Source of the DNA: Verrucomicrobiia bacterium
GTDB taxonomy: Bacteria > Verrucomicrobiota > Verrucomicrobiia > Opitutales > Opitutaceae
DNA length: 64,000 bases
Direction of reading: 5' to 3'
NCBI GenBank assembly: GCA_011525695.1
Contig: WYBX01000137.1
Location: forward strand, 1 to 64,000
In this document: piece after piece, positions 5,548 to 14,253 of the stretch
Numbering within the stretch: the first letter of the stretch is position 1
Layout: the number at the start of each line of letters is the position of its first letter
Notes under the pieces: model-generated
What the model was told of the DNA's origin: nothing
Databases searched by the model: none
The model's input: the letters and a program-made list of their open reading frames with translations, nothing else
Position numbers and translations under genes: made by a program

Positions 5548-7962
5548 TCAGCCGCGCCGGCCGGAAAGTTGGATGGCAATCGTGCCGGGCGCCGCATGGC
5601 CGGCATGGCGAATCCACAGGGTCTTCCGGGCCGGATCATGGAACCAGCCGTCGCCCCGCGCCGCCCGGAACGTTTCCAGCGAATCGAGCGCCGCGAGCGC
5701 GACCCCGTCACGCGCCACGCCAGCCGGCGTTCCGTCGGCCAGGTGCACCCGCAGCAGGTACTGCAGCTTCGACGCGCCGATCGCAATCGTCACCGCCTCG
5801 CCGGCGCGACCCGCCACCCGGATCGGCACCGGCGCCTCGCGATCGTGCAGCACAAAGGAACCCTCCCCATCCGGCCGCGGCCAGAGTGCCAGCGTCACCG
5901 CGCCCTCCGACCCGGCCCAGCCGAACCCCGTCACCCCGTTGCGAATCTCCATCGGAATGATCGCCCCCTCGCGGACATAAAGCGGGAACTTCCAGCGACC
6001 CTGCGGCCCGCGCTTGAACCATTCCACCGTCGCGGGTCCCTCGATCGACTCCGCCTCGTCCCAGAAGTCGAACCAGCGGCCGGCGGGCAGGTAGACCTCG
6101 CGCCGCGGTTCGGGATTCATGAGCGGCGCCACCAGCAGCGACGTGCCCACCGTGAACTGGTCGTCGACCCGCCAGGCGTCGACGTCGTCCTGGAAGGTCC
6201 ACACGAGCGGGCGGCAGACGGGCGCGCCCGTGGCGGCGGCTTCGCGGGCCAGCGACATCCACAGCGGGATGAGATCGGTGTGCAGCCACGCCAGGTAACG
6301 GAGGTGGGCCTGCGCGGGCTCCGAATACCACCAGGGCATGTGCAGCGTCTGCATCCCCGGCAGCATCGCTCCAAACTGGGCCCAGCGGATCCAAACGTGC
6401 TCCGGGGCCGGCTTGTCCTGGAACCCGCCGATGTCGGTCGAGACGAAGGGCACGCCGCAGAACGCGAGCGAGAGCGACGAGTATACGGAGGAGGGCAGTC
6501 CGTTGTTGGCAAAGCTCCCGGAAAGATCGCCGGGCCACTTGAAATTGCTGTGGGCGGAGGAGCCCAGCCAGGCTGCGCGCGGGATCAGGAGGTGATCCTC
6601 GCCGTATTTTGCGCGCAGCGCCTCGCCGAAGACACGGTTGTACTCCATCCCGTAGGCATTGTGGACGTCGCGGCCGGTGCGTCCGCCGTGCAGCTGCGCA
6701 TCTGCGGGCAGGTTCTGACCGTCGTCGAGCTTGAAGCCCACCAGCCCGAGATCGAGCGCCGCCGCGATCTGGCGCTTCCACCAGGCGAACGCCTCGGGGT
6801 TGTAGAGATCAACATAGGTGTAGGCATTGCCGGCGGCCTCGCCGGAATCCGAAATGGCCACGCGCCCGTCCGCCGCGCCGCCGCCGGGTTTGCGGGCCAG
6901 GTAGCCGCGGCTGACGGCCTCGGCCCAGTTCGAGGCCGTGGCGGTGGTGTACGGCACGGTCCAGCCGAGCGCGCGGACGCCGAGGTCGCCGAGCCGGCGG
7001 ATGAGGCCCGGCAGATCCTTCGTGAACTCGGGATTCGGGATGAACGTGGTGCGGGCCGTCTGCCAGGGCGGCTCGAACCAGGTGACGCCGACGGGAATGT
7101 CGAGCTGGTGCAGCCGGTTCACCATCTCGATGAAGTGCTCCTCCTTCAGTGTGCCGATCGGGGCACCGGGGACGTTCGGATCGCCCATCAGCCAGAACCA
7201 CGGCTGGAATGCCCAGCGCGGCGGGCACGCCGGCAGGCCGACCTGTGTCAGCACCCGCCGGACGGTGTCGGGGATCGAGTCGCCGGTGACGAGCGTCATT
7301 TCCAGGCTGGCGGCGGGGGCCTCGAACACGAGTTCGTCGGCGCGCCGGCGGCCGACGTCGAATCGGACCGGCCCGCCGTAATCGAGGAAGAGCGCGTAGT
7401 TCCGGGTCGAGACGTAGTACGGCATGTAGGCGCATTCGTCGGGCGTGCCGCTCTCATCCCAGAGGGTGAAGGCCTGGCCGCGCTGGGCGACGTGGCCATT
7501 CCACATTTCCCCAAACCCGTAGATTTCCTCGACGGGATCGAGGGCGGCGGTCCCGCGCACGGCGGTCACGGCCGGGCCGGAGGCGCGGGCGGCGAGCCGG
7601 AAGCCGTGATCGCCGAAGGGGGAAATTCGCAGCTCGGCCCGCGCGCCATTGGCGAGCGTGACGGCAACGAGCATGTCGCCGGAATCCGGAGACGGCGTGG
7701 CGGCGGTCCAGGGGATCCAGGCACCGTCGATCTGGAAGGCCGGCGGCCGGGCCTCGGCGTAATGCGGCTGCTGGTTCCGATCGAGGAGCCGCAACCGCCA
7801 GGGCGCGCGATCGATGACGAGGGTGGCCGCGGAATTGAGGCAGCGGATCTCGGTCGGCGTGGCTTCGATCCGGAGCGGCGCGGCCCCGGCTGGTGCCAGG
7901 GCCGCCAGCGCGGCCAGGCACAGCATCGCGCAGCGGATCCCGGCAAAGGAGATGACAGCCAT
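5548..7962 (-). CDS. Secreted glycoside hydrolase family 31 (alpha-glycosidase)
   Basis: An 804-residue protein, a normal length for GH31 retaining alpha-glucosidases and alpha-xylosidases. Residues 1-28 form a Sec signal peptide (hydrophobic CAMLCLAALAALAPAGAA). The (beta/alpha)8 domain carries the nucleophile region GFKLDDGQ with Asp413, the acid/base region WPGDLSG with Asp479 and the conserved STDIGGF at 508-514. The N-terminal beta-sandwich precedes residue 240. ATG 7962 was chosen because longer in-frame starts (to 8085) run into repeat DNA and would bury the signal peptide. It sits alone on the minus strand between repeat clusters, divergent from the TonB receptor at 8798. The sugar specificity (glucoside, xyloside or sulfoquinovoside) cannot be fixed. 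Confidence 0.92.
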   Translation of the reverse strand: MAVISFAGIRCAMLCLAALAALAPAGAAPLRIEATPTEIRCLNSAATLVIDRAPWRLRLLDRNQQPHYAEARPPAFQIDGAWIPWTAATPSPDSGDMLVAVTLANGARAELRISPFGDHGFRLAARASGPAVTAVRGTAALDPVEEIYGFGEMWNGHVAQRGQAFTLWDESGTPDECAYMPYYVSTRNYALFLDYGGPVRFDVGRRRADELVFEAPAASLEMTLVTGDSIPDTVRRVLTQVGLPACPPRWAFQPWFWLMGDPNVPGAPIGTLKEEHFIEMVNRLHQLDIPVGVTWFEPPWQTARTTFIPNPEFTKDLPGLIRRLGDLGVRALGWTVPYTTATASNWAEAVSRGYLARKPGGGAADGRVAISDSGEAAGNAYTYVDLYNPEAFAWWKRQIAAALDLGLVGFKLDDGQNLPADAQLHGGRTGRDVHNAYGMEYNRVFGEALRAKYGEDHLLIPRAAWLGSSAHSNFKWPGDLSGSFANNGLPSSVYSSLSLAFCGVPFVSTDIGGFQDKPAPEHVWIRWAQFGAMLPGMQTLHMPWWYSEPAQAHLRYLAWLHTDLIPLWMSLAREAAATGAPVCRPLVWTFQDDVDAWRVDDQFTVGTSLLVAPLMNPEPRREVYLPAGRWFDFWDEAESIEGPATVEWFKRGPQGRWKFPLYVREGAIIPMEIRNGVTGFGWAGSEGAVTLALWPRPDGEGSFVLHDREAPVPIRVAGRAGEAVTIAIGASKLQYLLRVHLADGTPAGVARDGVALAALDSLETFRAARGDGWFHDPARKTLWIRHAGHAAPGTIAIQLSGRRG

Positions 7963-8065
7963 GGCAAATTGGATATCAGCCGGTGACGCTGGGAGTAAAG
8001 CGCTCTGGGCAAAGGCGGCGCCGGCGAGTGGAAAATGGGATCCTGGAGGGACGCCCTCCGTGGCG

Positions 8066-8390
8066 TCCGAAATGCGCAACGGCATTTAACGCGGCGGGGG
8101 CCGGATCCGCATCTCGGCTGAAATGCAGTCCGCCAGGCATCGTGAAATCAGCCAGCGTGAAAGCGCTCATCGTGAAATTGGGAACGCCGGCTCAGATTCC
8201 AGATTCTCAGATGACCGATTTTCAGATTTCACGATTCAAGGAGTCGTCCGAAATGCGAACCGGTATTGCACGCGGCGGGGGCTGGATCCGCATCTCGGCT
8301 GAAATGCAGTCCGCCAGGCATCGTGAAATCAGCCAGCGTGAAAGCGCTCATCGTGAAATTGGGAACGCCGGCTCAGATTCCAGATTCGAT
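8066..8390 (+). repeat. R2 repeat, tandem copies of a ~180-bp unit
   Basis: One complete unit (about 8066-8249), beginning near GTCCGAAATGCG and containing ATGCAGTCCGCCAGGCATCG, CAGCCAGCGTGAAAGCGCTC and a closing GATTCAAGGAGTCGTCCG, is followed directly by a second copy (8250-8387). The second copy is cut off after CAGATTCCAGATTC and joined to R3 sequence. Further copies lie at 12920-13147 and 22330-22560. There is no plausible protein. Confidence 0.9.
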
Positions 8391-8797
8391 TTATGTTCGA
8401 CGATTTTCCTGGCCGTTGGCCCAGGCTGGGATGTTGTCGCGCCGTTGGCGCTTCAGATCGCGAATGGGTGACTCATCCGAAACCCAGCGGCTAGACGCCG
8501 CTGCCACGCCGGAGGTCGTCAGAACGGTTTCCGAATGCATTGCGCCGGTCGGAGACACGGCGCTACCAGTCGCCACCAATCGGCTTGGGATGCCTGGGGT
8601 CCGCGGGCTCCGGGTAGCGCCGGTTTTAACCGGCGAAGATCGGTGCGCGCATGGTATACGCTATTCCCGCCCGGCGCTTGGCCGGGGCCGGAACGATCCT
8701 ACGGTGGGCCGGACGAATCAGATCACCAGCCTTCCGGCCGCCCGGCGCGCTCACGCGCCCCGTGACCGTCGCGGAAACCTCAACAACCTGCAGACCC
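8388..8797 (+). other. Repeat remnant and leader region upstream of the TonB receptor
   Basis: Bases 8388-8470 are the terminal part of an R3 repeat (GATTTATGTTCGACGATTTTC, then GTTGTCGCGCCGTTGGCGC). From 8470 to 8797 I see no gene. The stretch probably holds the promoter and leader of the receptor at 8798, but no convincing -35/-10 pair or operator is visible. In-frame extension of the receptor to 8651 has no signal-peptide logic. Confidence 0.5.
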
Positions 8798-11700
8798 ATG
8801 CCAAGCGACTTTAGAACCCAACGGGGCGGACGCCGCTCCCTGCTCCTCCTGGCGACGCTCGCCGCCTCCCCACTGCTTGCCCAGACCGCCGACGATCCCC
8901 GGCTGAGCGAGGCCGAGCTCGCCGCCGCCGCCAAGGAGGAATCGATCGTGCTCTCGCCCTTCGTGGTGAACACCAACCGCGATGTCGGCTTCGTCGCCAC
9001 CTCCTCGCTCGCCGGCGGCCGGCTCGCCGGCGAACTGAAGGACACGCCCGTGGCCTACTCGGTGCTGACCCGCGAGTTCATCGATGCCGTCGGCATCGAC
9101 GATCTGATGACGGCCAGCGAGTGGACCGTGAACTCGACCAGCCTGCAGGGCGCCGGCCAGGAGGAGATTTTTGGCAACGGCTTCGAGACCTCCTCGCGCG
9201 GCGTCAGCATCGGCGGCCAGCAGCGGAACTTCTTCCCGCTGGCGGTCAATTTCGACAGTTACAACCTTGACCGCTACGATTACTCCCGCGGGCCCAACGC
9301 GATCCTGTTCGGCCAGGGCGCCTTTGGCGGCAATGCCAACTCGGTGACCAAGCGCGCGCAGTTTTCCGGCGAACCGAAGACCACCGTGAAGGTGGGCTAC
9401 GGCTCCTGGGACTACCGCCGTTACACGCTGGATGACAACAGGCAGCTCTCCGACCGGCTGGCGATCCGGACCAACCTGCTCTGGCACGAGGCGCAGGGCT
9501 GGCGCGATTTCGAACTCGAGCAAAAGAAGGCGATTACGCTCGCCGCCACCTGGAAGATCACGGATCGGACCGAACTGCTGCTCGAAGGCGAGGCCGGCCG
9601 GATCGTGCGCAACAACCCGCCGACCTTCCTCCAGGATCACTTCAGCGGCTGGGACGGCGTAACGACCTTCGCCGCCCCGGTGAGCAACAAGACTGTGCCG
9701 AAGGGCTCGGACATGGGGCTCTGGGGCATCAGCCGTTATGGCAACGACACGAGCCGCACATGGGTCTTCGCGCCCGATCTCGGGATGACCACGGTCGAGA
9801 ACCTTTCGAACACGATGCGGACAGTCGGCGGCAACAACGCCGGCAACACGCCCGTCGGCGGCATACCGGTCCCGACCGGCGCCGCCTCCGTGCGGATCAA
9901 GGGCTTCCCGATCAACGACGCGCTCAACGTCGCGCCCTGGGCCTATGACGCGGCGATCGCCGGCTCGCGGTTCCGTTTCCCGGATTCGAGCTTCGCGATG
10001 TCGACGCTGGATCCGACGCTGAAGCAGACCTACCAGTCGTACTCGGCCTTCCTGCGGAACCGGCTGGGGGACAACTTCCATCTCGAGACGGCGGTCAATG
10101 TGGCCAGCGAGCACCGGCGCACGCAGTACATGAACGGCCGCGGGCTCAACGAGGTCATCATCGACATCAACGAGAACCTGCCGGACGGCCGGCCGAATCC
10201 GCAGTTCCTCGACATGTATGGCGAGGGGCAGCGGTCGCGCGGCAGCTTCGGCCACGAGTATGCCAGCGCCCGGGTGGCGGCGGCGTATCAGCTGGAGCAG
10301 ACGCGGTTTGGCAGCCACCAGTTCAACCTGATGGCCGGCGTGACGCAGGAGGAGAACTACCAGCGGATCGAGAGCATGCGCGTGCTGATGGATGCGGATC
10401 CGAGGAACTGGCCGTACGCGAATGCGATCGACTACCGCTATTACTGGAACGGGCCCACCCGCGAGCTGCCGGAGATTTTCGAGGCGACCGCCAATGGCGT
10501 GACCTATCCGGTGGCCTGGATTGGCGATTCCCAGCGGCCGACCGACATCTCCCAGGTGGACATCGACGTGAACTACGTGCAGGGCGCGATCAAGTCGCGG
10601 TTCTTCTCCGACCGGCTGCACACGCTCTTCGCGTTCCGCTCGGACGAGGTGACGGTCAAGCGCACGATCAACGACTTCTACACCGATTACCCGGTCGACT
10701 GGCAGGGCGGCACGGGCGACTATCATTACCGGCCAGCGGCGCCCGACGATTACCTGCTGCTGCCCGACGTGCGGCCGCGCGATTCAAAGCGGATTCCGAC
10801 CGTGACGGACGGCCGCTATCAGGACGATTTCGGCCCGCCGGACGTGAACCTGCGCCGGACGACGCTCTCCACCGGGGCCGTTTACCACGTGACGCCGCGG
10901 CTGAGCGTCTTCGCGAACTACGCGGAGAGCTTCAATCCCTCCACGAGCCAGCTGCGGCTCGACAGCTCAATCGTGCCGTCGCCGGTGTCGAAGGGCACGG
11001 ACTACGGGCTCCGTTTTCACCTGCTGAAGAACCGGCTGAACCTGAGCCTCACGCGCTACCAGGGCCAGGAGACGGCGCAGCCCTTCGAGATTTCGATCAC
11101 GAGCGCGATCCTCGACATCGCCAATGCCAACAAGGTGGGCGACACGAGCTCGGATGGAATCAACCAGGCGGGCGTGCCGATCATCCCGCGGCAGGCGTTC
11201 GACCTGCGCGACCGCGAGAACAGCGGGTACGAGCTGGAGCTTACGGCCAACATCACCCGCGACTGGCGGCTCACCTTCAACGCGGCCGTGGCGGATGCCG
11301 AGCAGACCAATGCCTGGCGCGACACGCTCGCCTTCATCGACCGCCATGGCGACGCGCTGACGCAGGCGACGATCGAATCCGGCAACGTGTTCGATGCCAG
11401 CGGCACGCCGCAGACCGATTATTCGGTCGAGGCCGACCAGCGGCCGGACTCGGGGAAGTCGCGCAGCGCCTGGATCAAGATCTTCCAGGGGACGCTGCCG
11501 AACATGGAGCTGGCGCCGCAGAAGATTCCGGGGCTCACGGAGTTCACCGGCAATTTCTTCACGGACTACCGGTTCTCGGAGGGGCCGCTCAAGGGGCTCA
11601 CGGTGGGAGTCGGCGCGCAGTATCGCGGCAAGAAGGTGCTGACCTTCCGCGGCGCGGACACCATCCAGGATCCGAACTTCCCGGATGATCCGACGAAGGC

Positions 11701-11989
11701 CATCGACGATCCGAATGTGGATGCCTTCACGCCGGTGTACTCGGACCCGTACCTGCTGACGAATGCGACGTTTGGGTACACGTTCCGGTTGAAGAACCGG
11801 CGGACGCTCGGGTTCCATCTGGCGGTGTCGAACCTGCTCAACGAGGATCAGGTGGTCTTCACGGGCAACACGGAGCTGCGGCCGCCGGGTGGTGACTACA
11901 CGAAGACCGCGGCGCGCGTGTCGACGCCGGTGAACTTCCGTTATCAGGTTCCGCGCAGCTGGAAGCTGACTGCGACGTACAGCTTCTGA
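8798..11989 (+). CDS. TonB-dependent outer-membrane receptor
   Basis: A 1063-residue outer-membrane protein. ATG 8798 gives a signal peptide (RRSLLLLATLAASPLLAQ, residues about 12-28) followed by the segment ESIVLSPFVVNT that stands in for a TonB box in this group. A plug domain follows (DTPVAYSVLTREFIDAVG near 85, YSRGPNAILFGQGAFGG near 160-175), then a long beta barrel ending in an aromatic residue (KLTATYSF), as expected for BAM recognition. Such receptors import oligosaccharides or other large solutes using TonB/ExbBD energy, and no SusD homologue is nearby. It stands alone between repeat clusters, divergent from the GH31 gene, so a glycan ligand is a reasonable inference. Confidence 0.93.
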   Translation: MPSDFRTQRGGRRSLLLLATLAASPLLAQTADDPRLSEAELAAAAKEESIVLSPFVVNTNRDVGFVATSSLAGGRLAGELKDTPVAYSVLTREFIDAVGIDDLMTASEWTVNSTSLQGAGQEEIFGNGFETSSRGVSIGGQQRNFFPLAVNFDSYNLDRYDYSRGPNAILFGQGAFGGNANSVTKRAQFSGEPKTTVKVGYGSWDYRRYTLDDNRQLSDRLAIRTNLLWHEAQGWRDFELEQKKAITLAATWKITDRTELLLEGEAGRIVRNNPPTFLQDHFSGWDGVTTFAAPVSNKTVPKGSDMGLWGISRYGNDTSRTWVFAPDLGMTTVENLSNTMRTVGGNNAGNTPVGGIPVPTGAASVRIKGFPINDALNVAPWAYDAAIAGSRFRFPDSSFAMSTLDPTLKQTYQSYSAFLRNRLGDNFHLETAVNVASEHRRTQYMNGRGLNEVIIDINENLPDGRPNPQFLDMYGEGQRSRGSFGHEYASARVAAAYQLEQTRFGSHQFNLMAGVTQEENYQRIESMRVLMDADPRNWPYANAIDYRYYWNGPTRELPEIFEATANGVTYPVAWIGDSQRPTDISQVDIDVNYVQGAIKSRFFSDRLHTLFAFRSDEVTVKRTINDFYTDYPVDWQGGTGDYHYRPAAPDDYLLLPDVRPRDSKRIPTVTDGRYQDDFGPPDVNLRRTTLSTGAVYHVTPRLSVFANYAESFNPSTSQLRLDSSIVPSPVSKGTDYGLRFHLLKNRLNLSLTRYQGQETAQPFEISITSAILDIANANKVGDTSSDGINQAGVPIIPRQAFDLRDRENSGYELELTANITRDWRLTFNAAVADAEQTNAWRDTLAFIDRHGDALTQATIESGNVFDASGTPQTDYSVEADQRPDSGKSRSAWIKIFQGTLPNMELAPQKIPGLTEFTGNFFTDYRFSEGPLKGLTVGVGAQYRGKKVLTFRGADTIQDPNFPDDPTKAIDDPNVDAFTPVYSDPYLLTNATFGYTFRLKNRRTLGFHLAVSNLLNEDQVVFTGNTELRPPGGDYTKTAARVSTPVNFRYQVPRSWKLTATYSF

Positions 11990-12222
11990 TTCTGATCCCG
12001 GCGGATTTGCTCCTGGGCCGGCCAAAGAGGCCGGCCACGGGTGATTCCCAACGCTGAAGATTTCACGCAGTATCTGGGTTCAACCGGCCGTGTGGCAGTC
12101 TCATCGAGAATGCCGCCCGGCCGTTCTCATTGGGTGAAATGCGGTGGAGGCAGGTGGAGCCGCGTTCCGAACGATTGCTTGCAGGCGATGGGTGTCTGAA
12201 TCAGGCATCGGAATTGGTTTCA

Positions 12223-12536
12223 TGGAGGGCCGTGCTCCGTCACGGCCATGAAGACCGATCCGCTGCGCAGAATGGGTTTCCCATCGGGATTGTGGACGCC
12301 ACGGAGCCGGTTCGACGGGCTCACGGCCCCGAGCCTGCCGAGGGGGGCGTCCCTCCATGTACGAGCATCGTATTTGGAGGGCCGTGCTCCGTCACGGCCA
12401 TGAAGACCGGTCCGCTGCGCAGAATGAATTTCCCATCGGGTTTAAGGACGCCACGGAGCCGGTTCGACGAGTCGAAAATCCTGATCCCGCCGAAGGGCTC
12501 ACGGCCCGGAGCCCGCCGAAGGGAGTCGTCCCTCCA
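12223..12536 (+). repeat. Two R1 units, both with inserts in hairpin B
   Basis: Unit 12223-12357 and unit 12375-12536 each begin TGGAGGGCCGTG and end CCCTCCA, with the 46-bp spacer ATGAAGACCG...TTAA/GTGG between the hairpins. In the first, hairpin B (GGACGCC...GGCGTCC) carries an insert of about 39 nt (12307-12345), which on the minus strand contains TCGGCAGGCTCGGGGCCGTG. In the second, a longer variant of the same insert is present and the outer arms no longer match (GACGCC against GTCGTCC). Confidence 0.85.
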
Positions 12537-12574
12537 GGACGGGGATTCGAATCCAGGAATCCGAATTGAATTCG

Positions 12575-12605
12575 TAGGGGCGCAGCCTTGCCTGCGCCCG
12601 CAGAT
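12575..12605. repeat. R4 hairpin (GGGCGCAG/CTGCGCCC)
   Basis: An 8-bp perfect stem GGGCGCAG (12578-12585) and CTGCGCCC (12592-12599) encloses the 6-nt loop CCTTGC. It is preceded by TA and followed by GCAG. Further members are at 24511-24602, 27313-27393 and 49570-49676. Confidence 0.8.
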
Positions 12606-12689
12606 CCCGTTGCGGAACGGATTCGACGCGGCGCGGCCGCCGGATCCCCAACGCATGCTTGATTCACGGATTCATGGAATGGCCTGAGG

Positions 12690-12910
12690 GCCGGATGACT
12701 GGAGGGCCAAACGCCCGTTTCATCCCAGCCTGGGCCAACGGCCCAGGATTCCGTGCCGAAAGAATCTCAGGGCTGAAGGCCGGATTCATCGATCCGAGCA
12801 TCCGGATGGATCGGGCTTTCAGCCCTCGATTTATGTTCGACCATGTTCCTGGGCCGGCGGCAGCCGCCTGCCCAGGCTGGGATGTGGTCGCGCTCTTGGC
12901 GCTTCACGAC
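12690..12910 (+). repeat. R3 repeat with nested palindromes
   Basis: About 220 bp containing CCTGGGCC-AAC-GGCCCAGG, a pair AGGGCTGAAGGCC / GGGCTTTCAGCCCT flanking CATCGATCCGAGCATCCGG, a third set CCTGGGCCGGCGGCAGCC / GCCCAGGCTGGGATG, and a trailing GGTCGCGCTCTTGGCGC. A near-identical copy lies at 22590-22815, and fragments are at 8388-8470 and 54681-54746. No protein is encoded. Confidence 0.88.
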
Positions 12911-12919
12911 CTCCGTGTC

Positions 12920-13147
12920 GTCAGAATAATGCGAAACGGATTCGACGCGGCGGAGGCGCCGGATCCGTATCTCGGTTAAAATGCAGTCCGCCAGGCATCG
13001 TGAAATCAGCCAGCGTGAAAGCGCTCATCGTGAAATTGGGAACGCCGGCTCAGATTCCAGATTTTCAGATGACCGATTTTCAGATTTCACGATTCAAGGA
13101 GTCGTCCGAATATGCGAAACGGCATTGAACGCGGCGGAGCCGCCGGA
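12920..13147 (+). repeat. R2 repeat abutting the 3' end of the LacI gene
   Basis: A full R2 copy (ATGCAGTCCGCCAGGCATCG at about 12980, GATTCAAGGAGTCGTCCG at about 13093). The next unit's beginning, ATGCGAAACGGCATTGAACG, runs up to the stop codon of the LacI-family gene at 13148, so the repeat probably inserted immediately downstream of that gene. Confidence 0.85.
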
Positions 13148-14188
13148 TCACCGGTCGCTCCGGCGCGGGGACGCCGGCGGCTCGCGGAGGACGCCGTCGA
13201 TCGTGGTGACCCGCGGATGCGGCGGCACGCCGGTCTCGTGCGTGTCGAGCATCCCGGCGATCAGGCTCACGGCGGACTCGCCGATCCGTTCCGGCAACTG
13301 GTCCTCGAATGCGATTCGGGAATCGGCGCGACCGGCGAGCGACACGAGCCACGGGCGCTGATCGGCCGGAAACACCTCCTCGATCACCCGGCTGGCGAAG
13401 TCGGCGTCCTGGGCGAACACTGCGTCCGGCCGGTGCCGTGCGAACCAGGCGCGGACCCGCGCGTGATTCTCGGCTGGCTCCGCGCCGTCGGGCAGGACGA
13501 TGATCCGGCTGCGGTGGCCATGCCAGCTGAGGGCGAGCGAGTAGTGGTTCCGGGTGCGCTCCTCCAGTTCCTTGCGCAGCACGGCCGCGATCCTCCGGCA
13601 GCCCCGTTCCCGGGCGCGGGCAATCAGCGACATCATGTTGTGCAGCTGGTTGGGAACAACGGAATGGAAGCGTGGGGCGATCACCGAGGTGGTCGCCGAA
13701 ACGACCGAGAGCCCGGACCAGTCGATGGCGGGGTCGAACCCCATCGTGTCCCCCGAGGGCAGCAGGATGACGCCCGTGATCCCGCGGGTGCGAATCACCC
13801 GCAGCAGCGCCTTCGGGTCGCCATCGAAATCGGCGAGGTTGAACCGGCTGACGGCGAAGCCGAGTTCGCCGGCCCGCCGGACCACGCCGCGGTCGACGCT
13901 GGCGCCGTAGGGATGGAGTCCGGCCTTGCCGCGCAGGTTGACCGTCGCGATCACCACGCTGCCGCGGATCAGCCGGGAGGAGCGCAGCCGGCCCATCAGC
14001 CGCGAGATTTCCGGATCGGGACGGTAACCAATCCTGGCCGCGATCGTGCGCACCCGCTTGCGGGTGGCGGCCGAGATCTTGGGACTGTCGCGCAGCGCGA
14101 GCGAGACGGTCATGAGGCACACGCCGGCGGCCTCGGCCACGGCGCGGAGCCCGACCCGGCGGGGTGTACTGGGGGGCGGATTTTCCAT
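13148..14188 (-). CDS. LacI-family transcriptional regulator
   Basis: A 346-residue cytosolic repressor. An N-terminal HTH (GLRAVAEAAGVCLMTVSLALRDSPKIS, residues about 13-40) is followed by the hinge helix region RKRVRTIAARIGYRPDP, then a periplasmic-binding-protein-like effector domain (VVIATVN near 77, GVILLPSGDTMGFD near 140, DAVFAQDADFASRVIEEVFP near 270). ATG 14188 gives the usual short N-terminus; a longer frame to 14398 overlaps the sulfatase. It is divergent from the sulfatase with 65 bp between starts, so it probably controls the sulfatase-phosphoesterase operon and itself. Its effector is unknown. The 3' end abuts an R2 repeat. Confidence 0.9.
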   Translation of the reverse strand: MENPPPSTPRRVGLRAVAEAAGVCLMTVSLALRDSPKISAATRKRVRTIAARIGYRPDPEISRLMGRLRSSRLIRGSVVIATVNLRGKAGLHPYGASVDRGVVRRAGELGFAVSRFNLADFDGDPKALLRVIRTRGITGVILLPSGDTMGFDPAIDWSGLSVVSATTSVIAPRFHSVVPNQLHNMMSLIARARERGCRRIAAVLRKELEERTRNHYSLALSWHGHRSRIIVLPDGAEPAENHARVRAWFARHRPDAVFAQDADFASRVIEEVFPADQRPWLVSLAGRADSRIAFEDQLPERIGESAVSLIAGMLDTHETGVPPHPRVTTIDGVLREPPASPRRSDR

Positions 14189-14253
14189 GATGCAGGAATA
14201 CGCTATACCGATGGCGGCATGGTCAAGCCGGCAGGGTGGGGGTTCCCTGAGGC

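Noticed and set aside
5524..7986. 820-residue open frame on the plus strand, opposite the GH31 gene
   Set aside because: It is Arg/Gly/Pro/Ala-rich without hydrophobic pattern or motifs, and lies entirely over the well-supported GH31 gene. High GC makes long antisense frames common.
8066..8387. Tandem R2 copies as a CRISPR or tandem gene
   Set aside because: The units are about 180 bp, only two are present, and no protein is encoded; it is an interspersed repeat.
8651..8797. Upstream extension of the TonB receptor start
   Set aside because: The 49 added residues precede the signal peptide and have no signal themselves.
12223..12687. Open frames across the R1 repeats (185 residues plus strand and others)
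   Set aside because: The same peptide fragments recur at every R1 copy in several frames and orientations because of the palindromes; they carry no independent coding signal.
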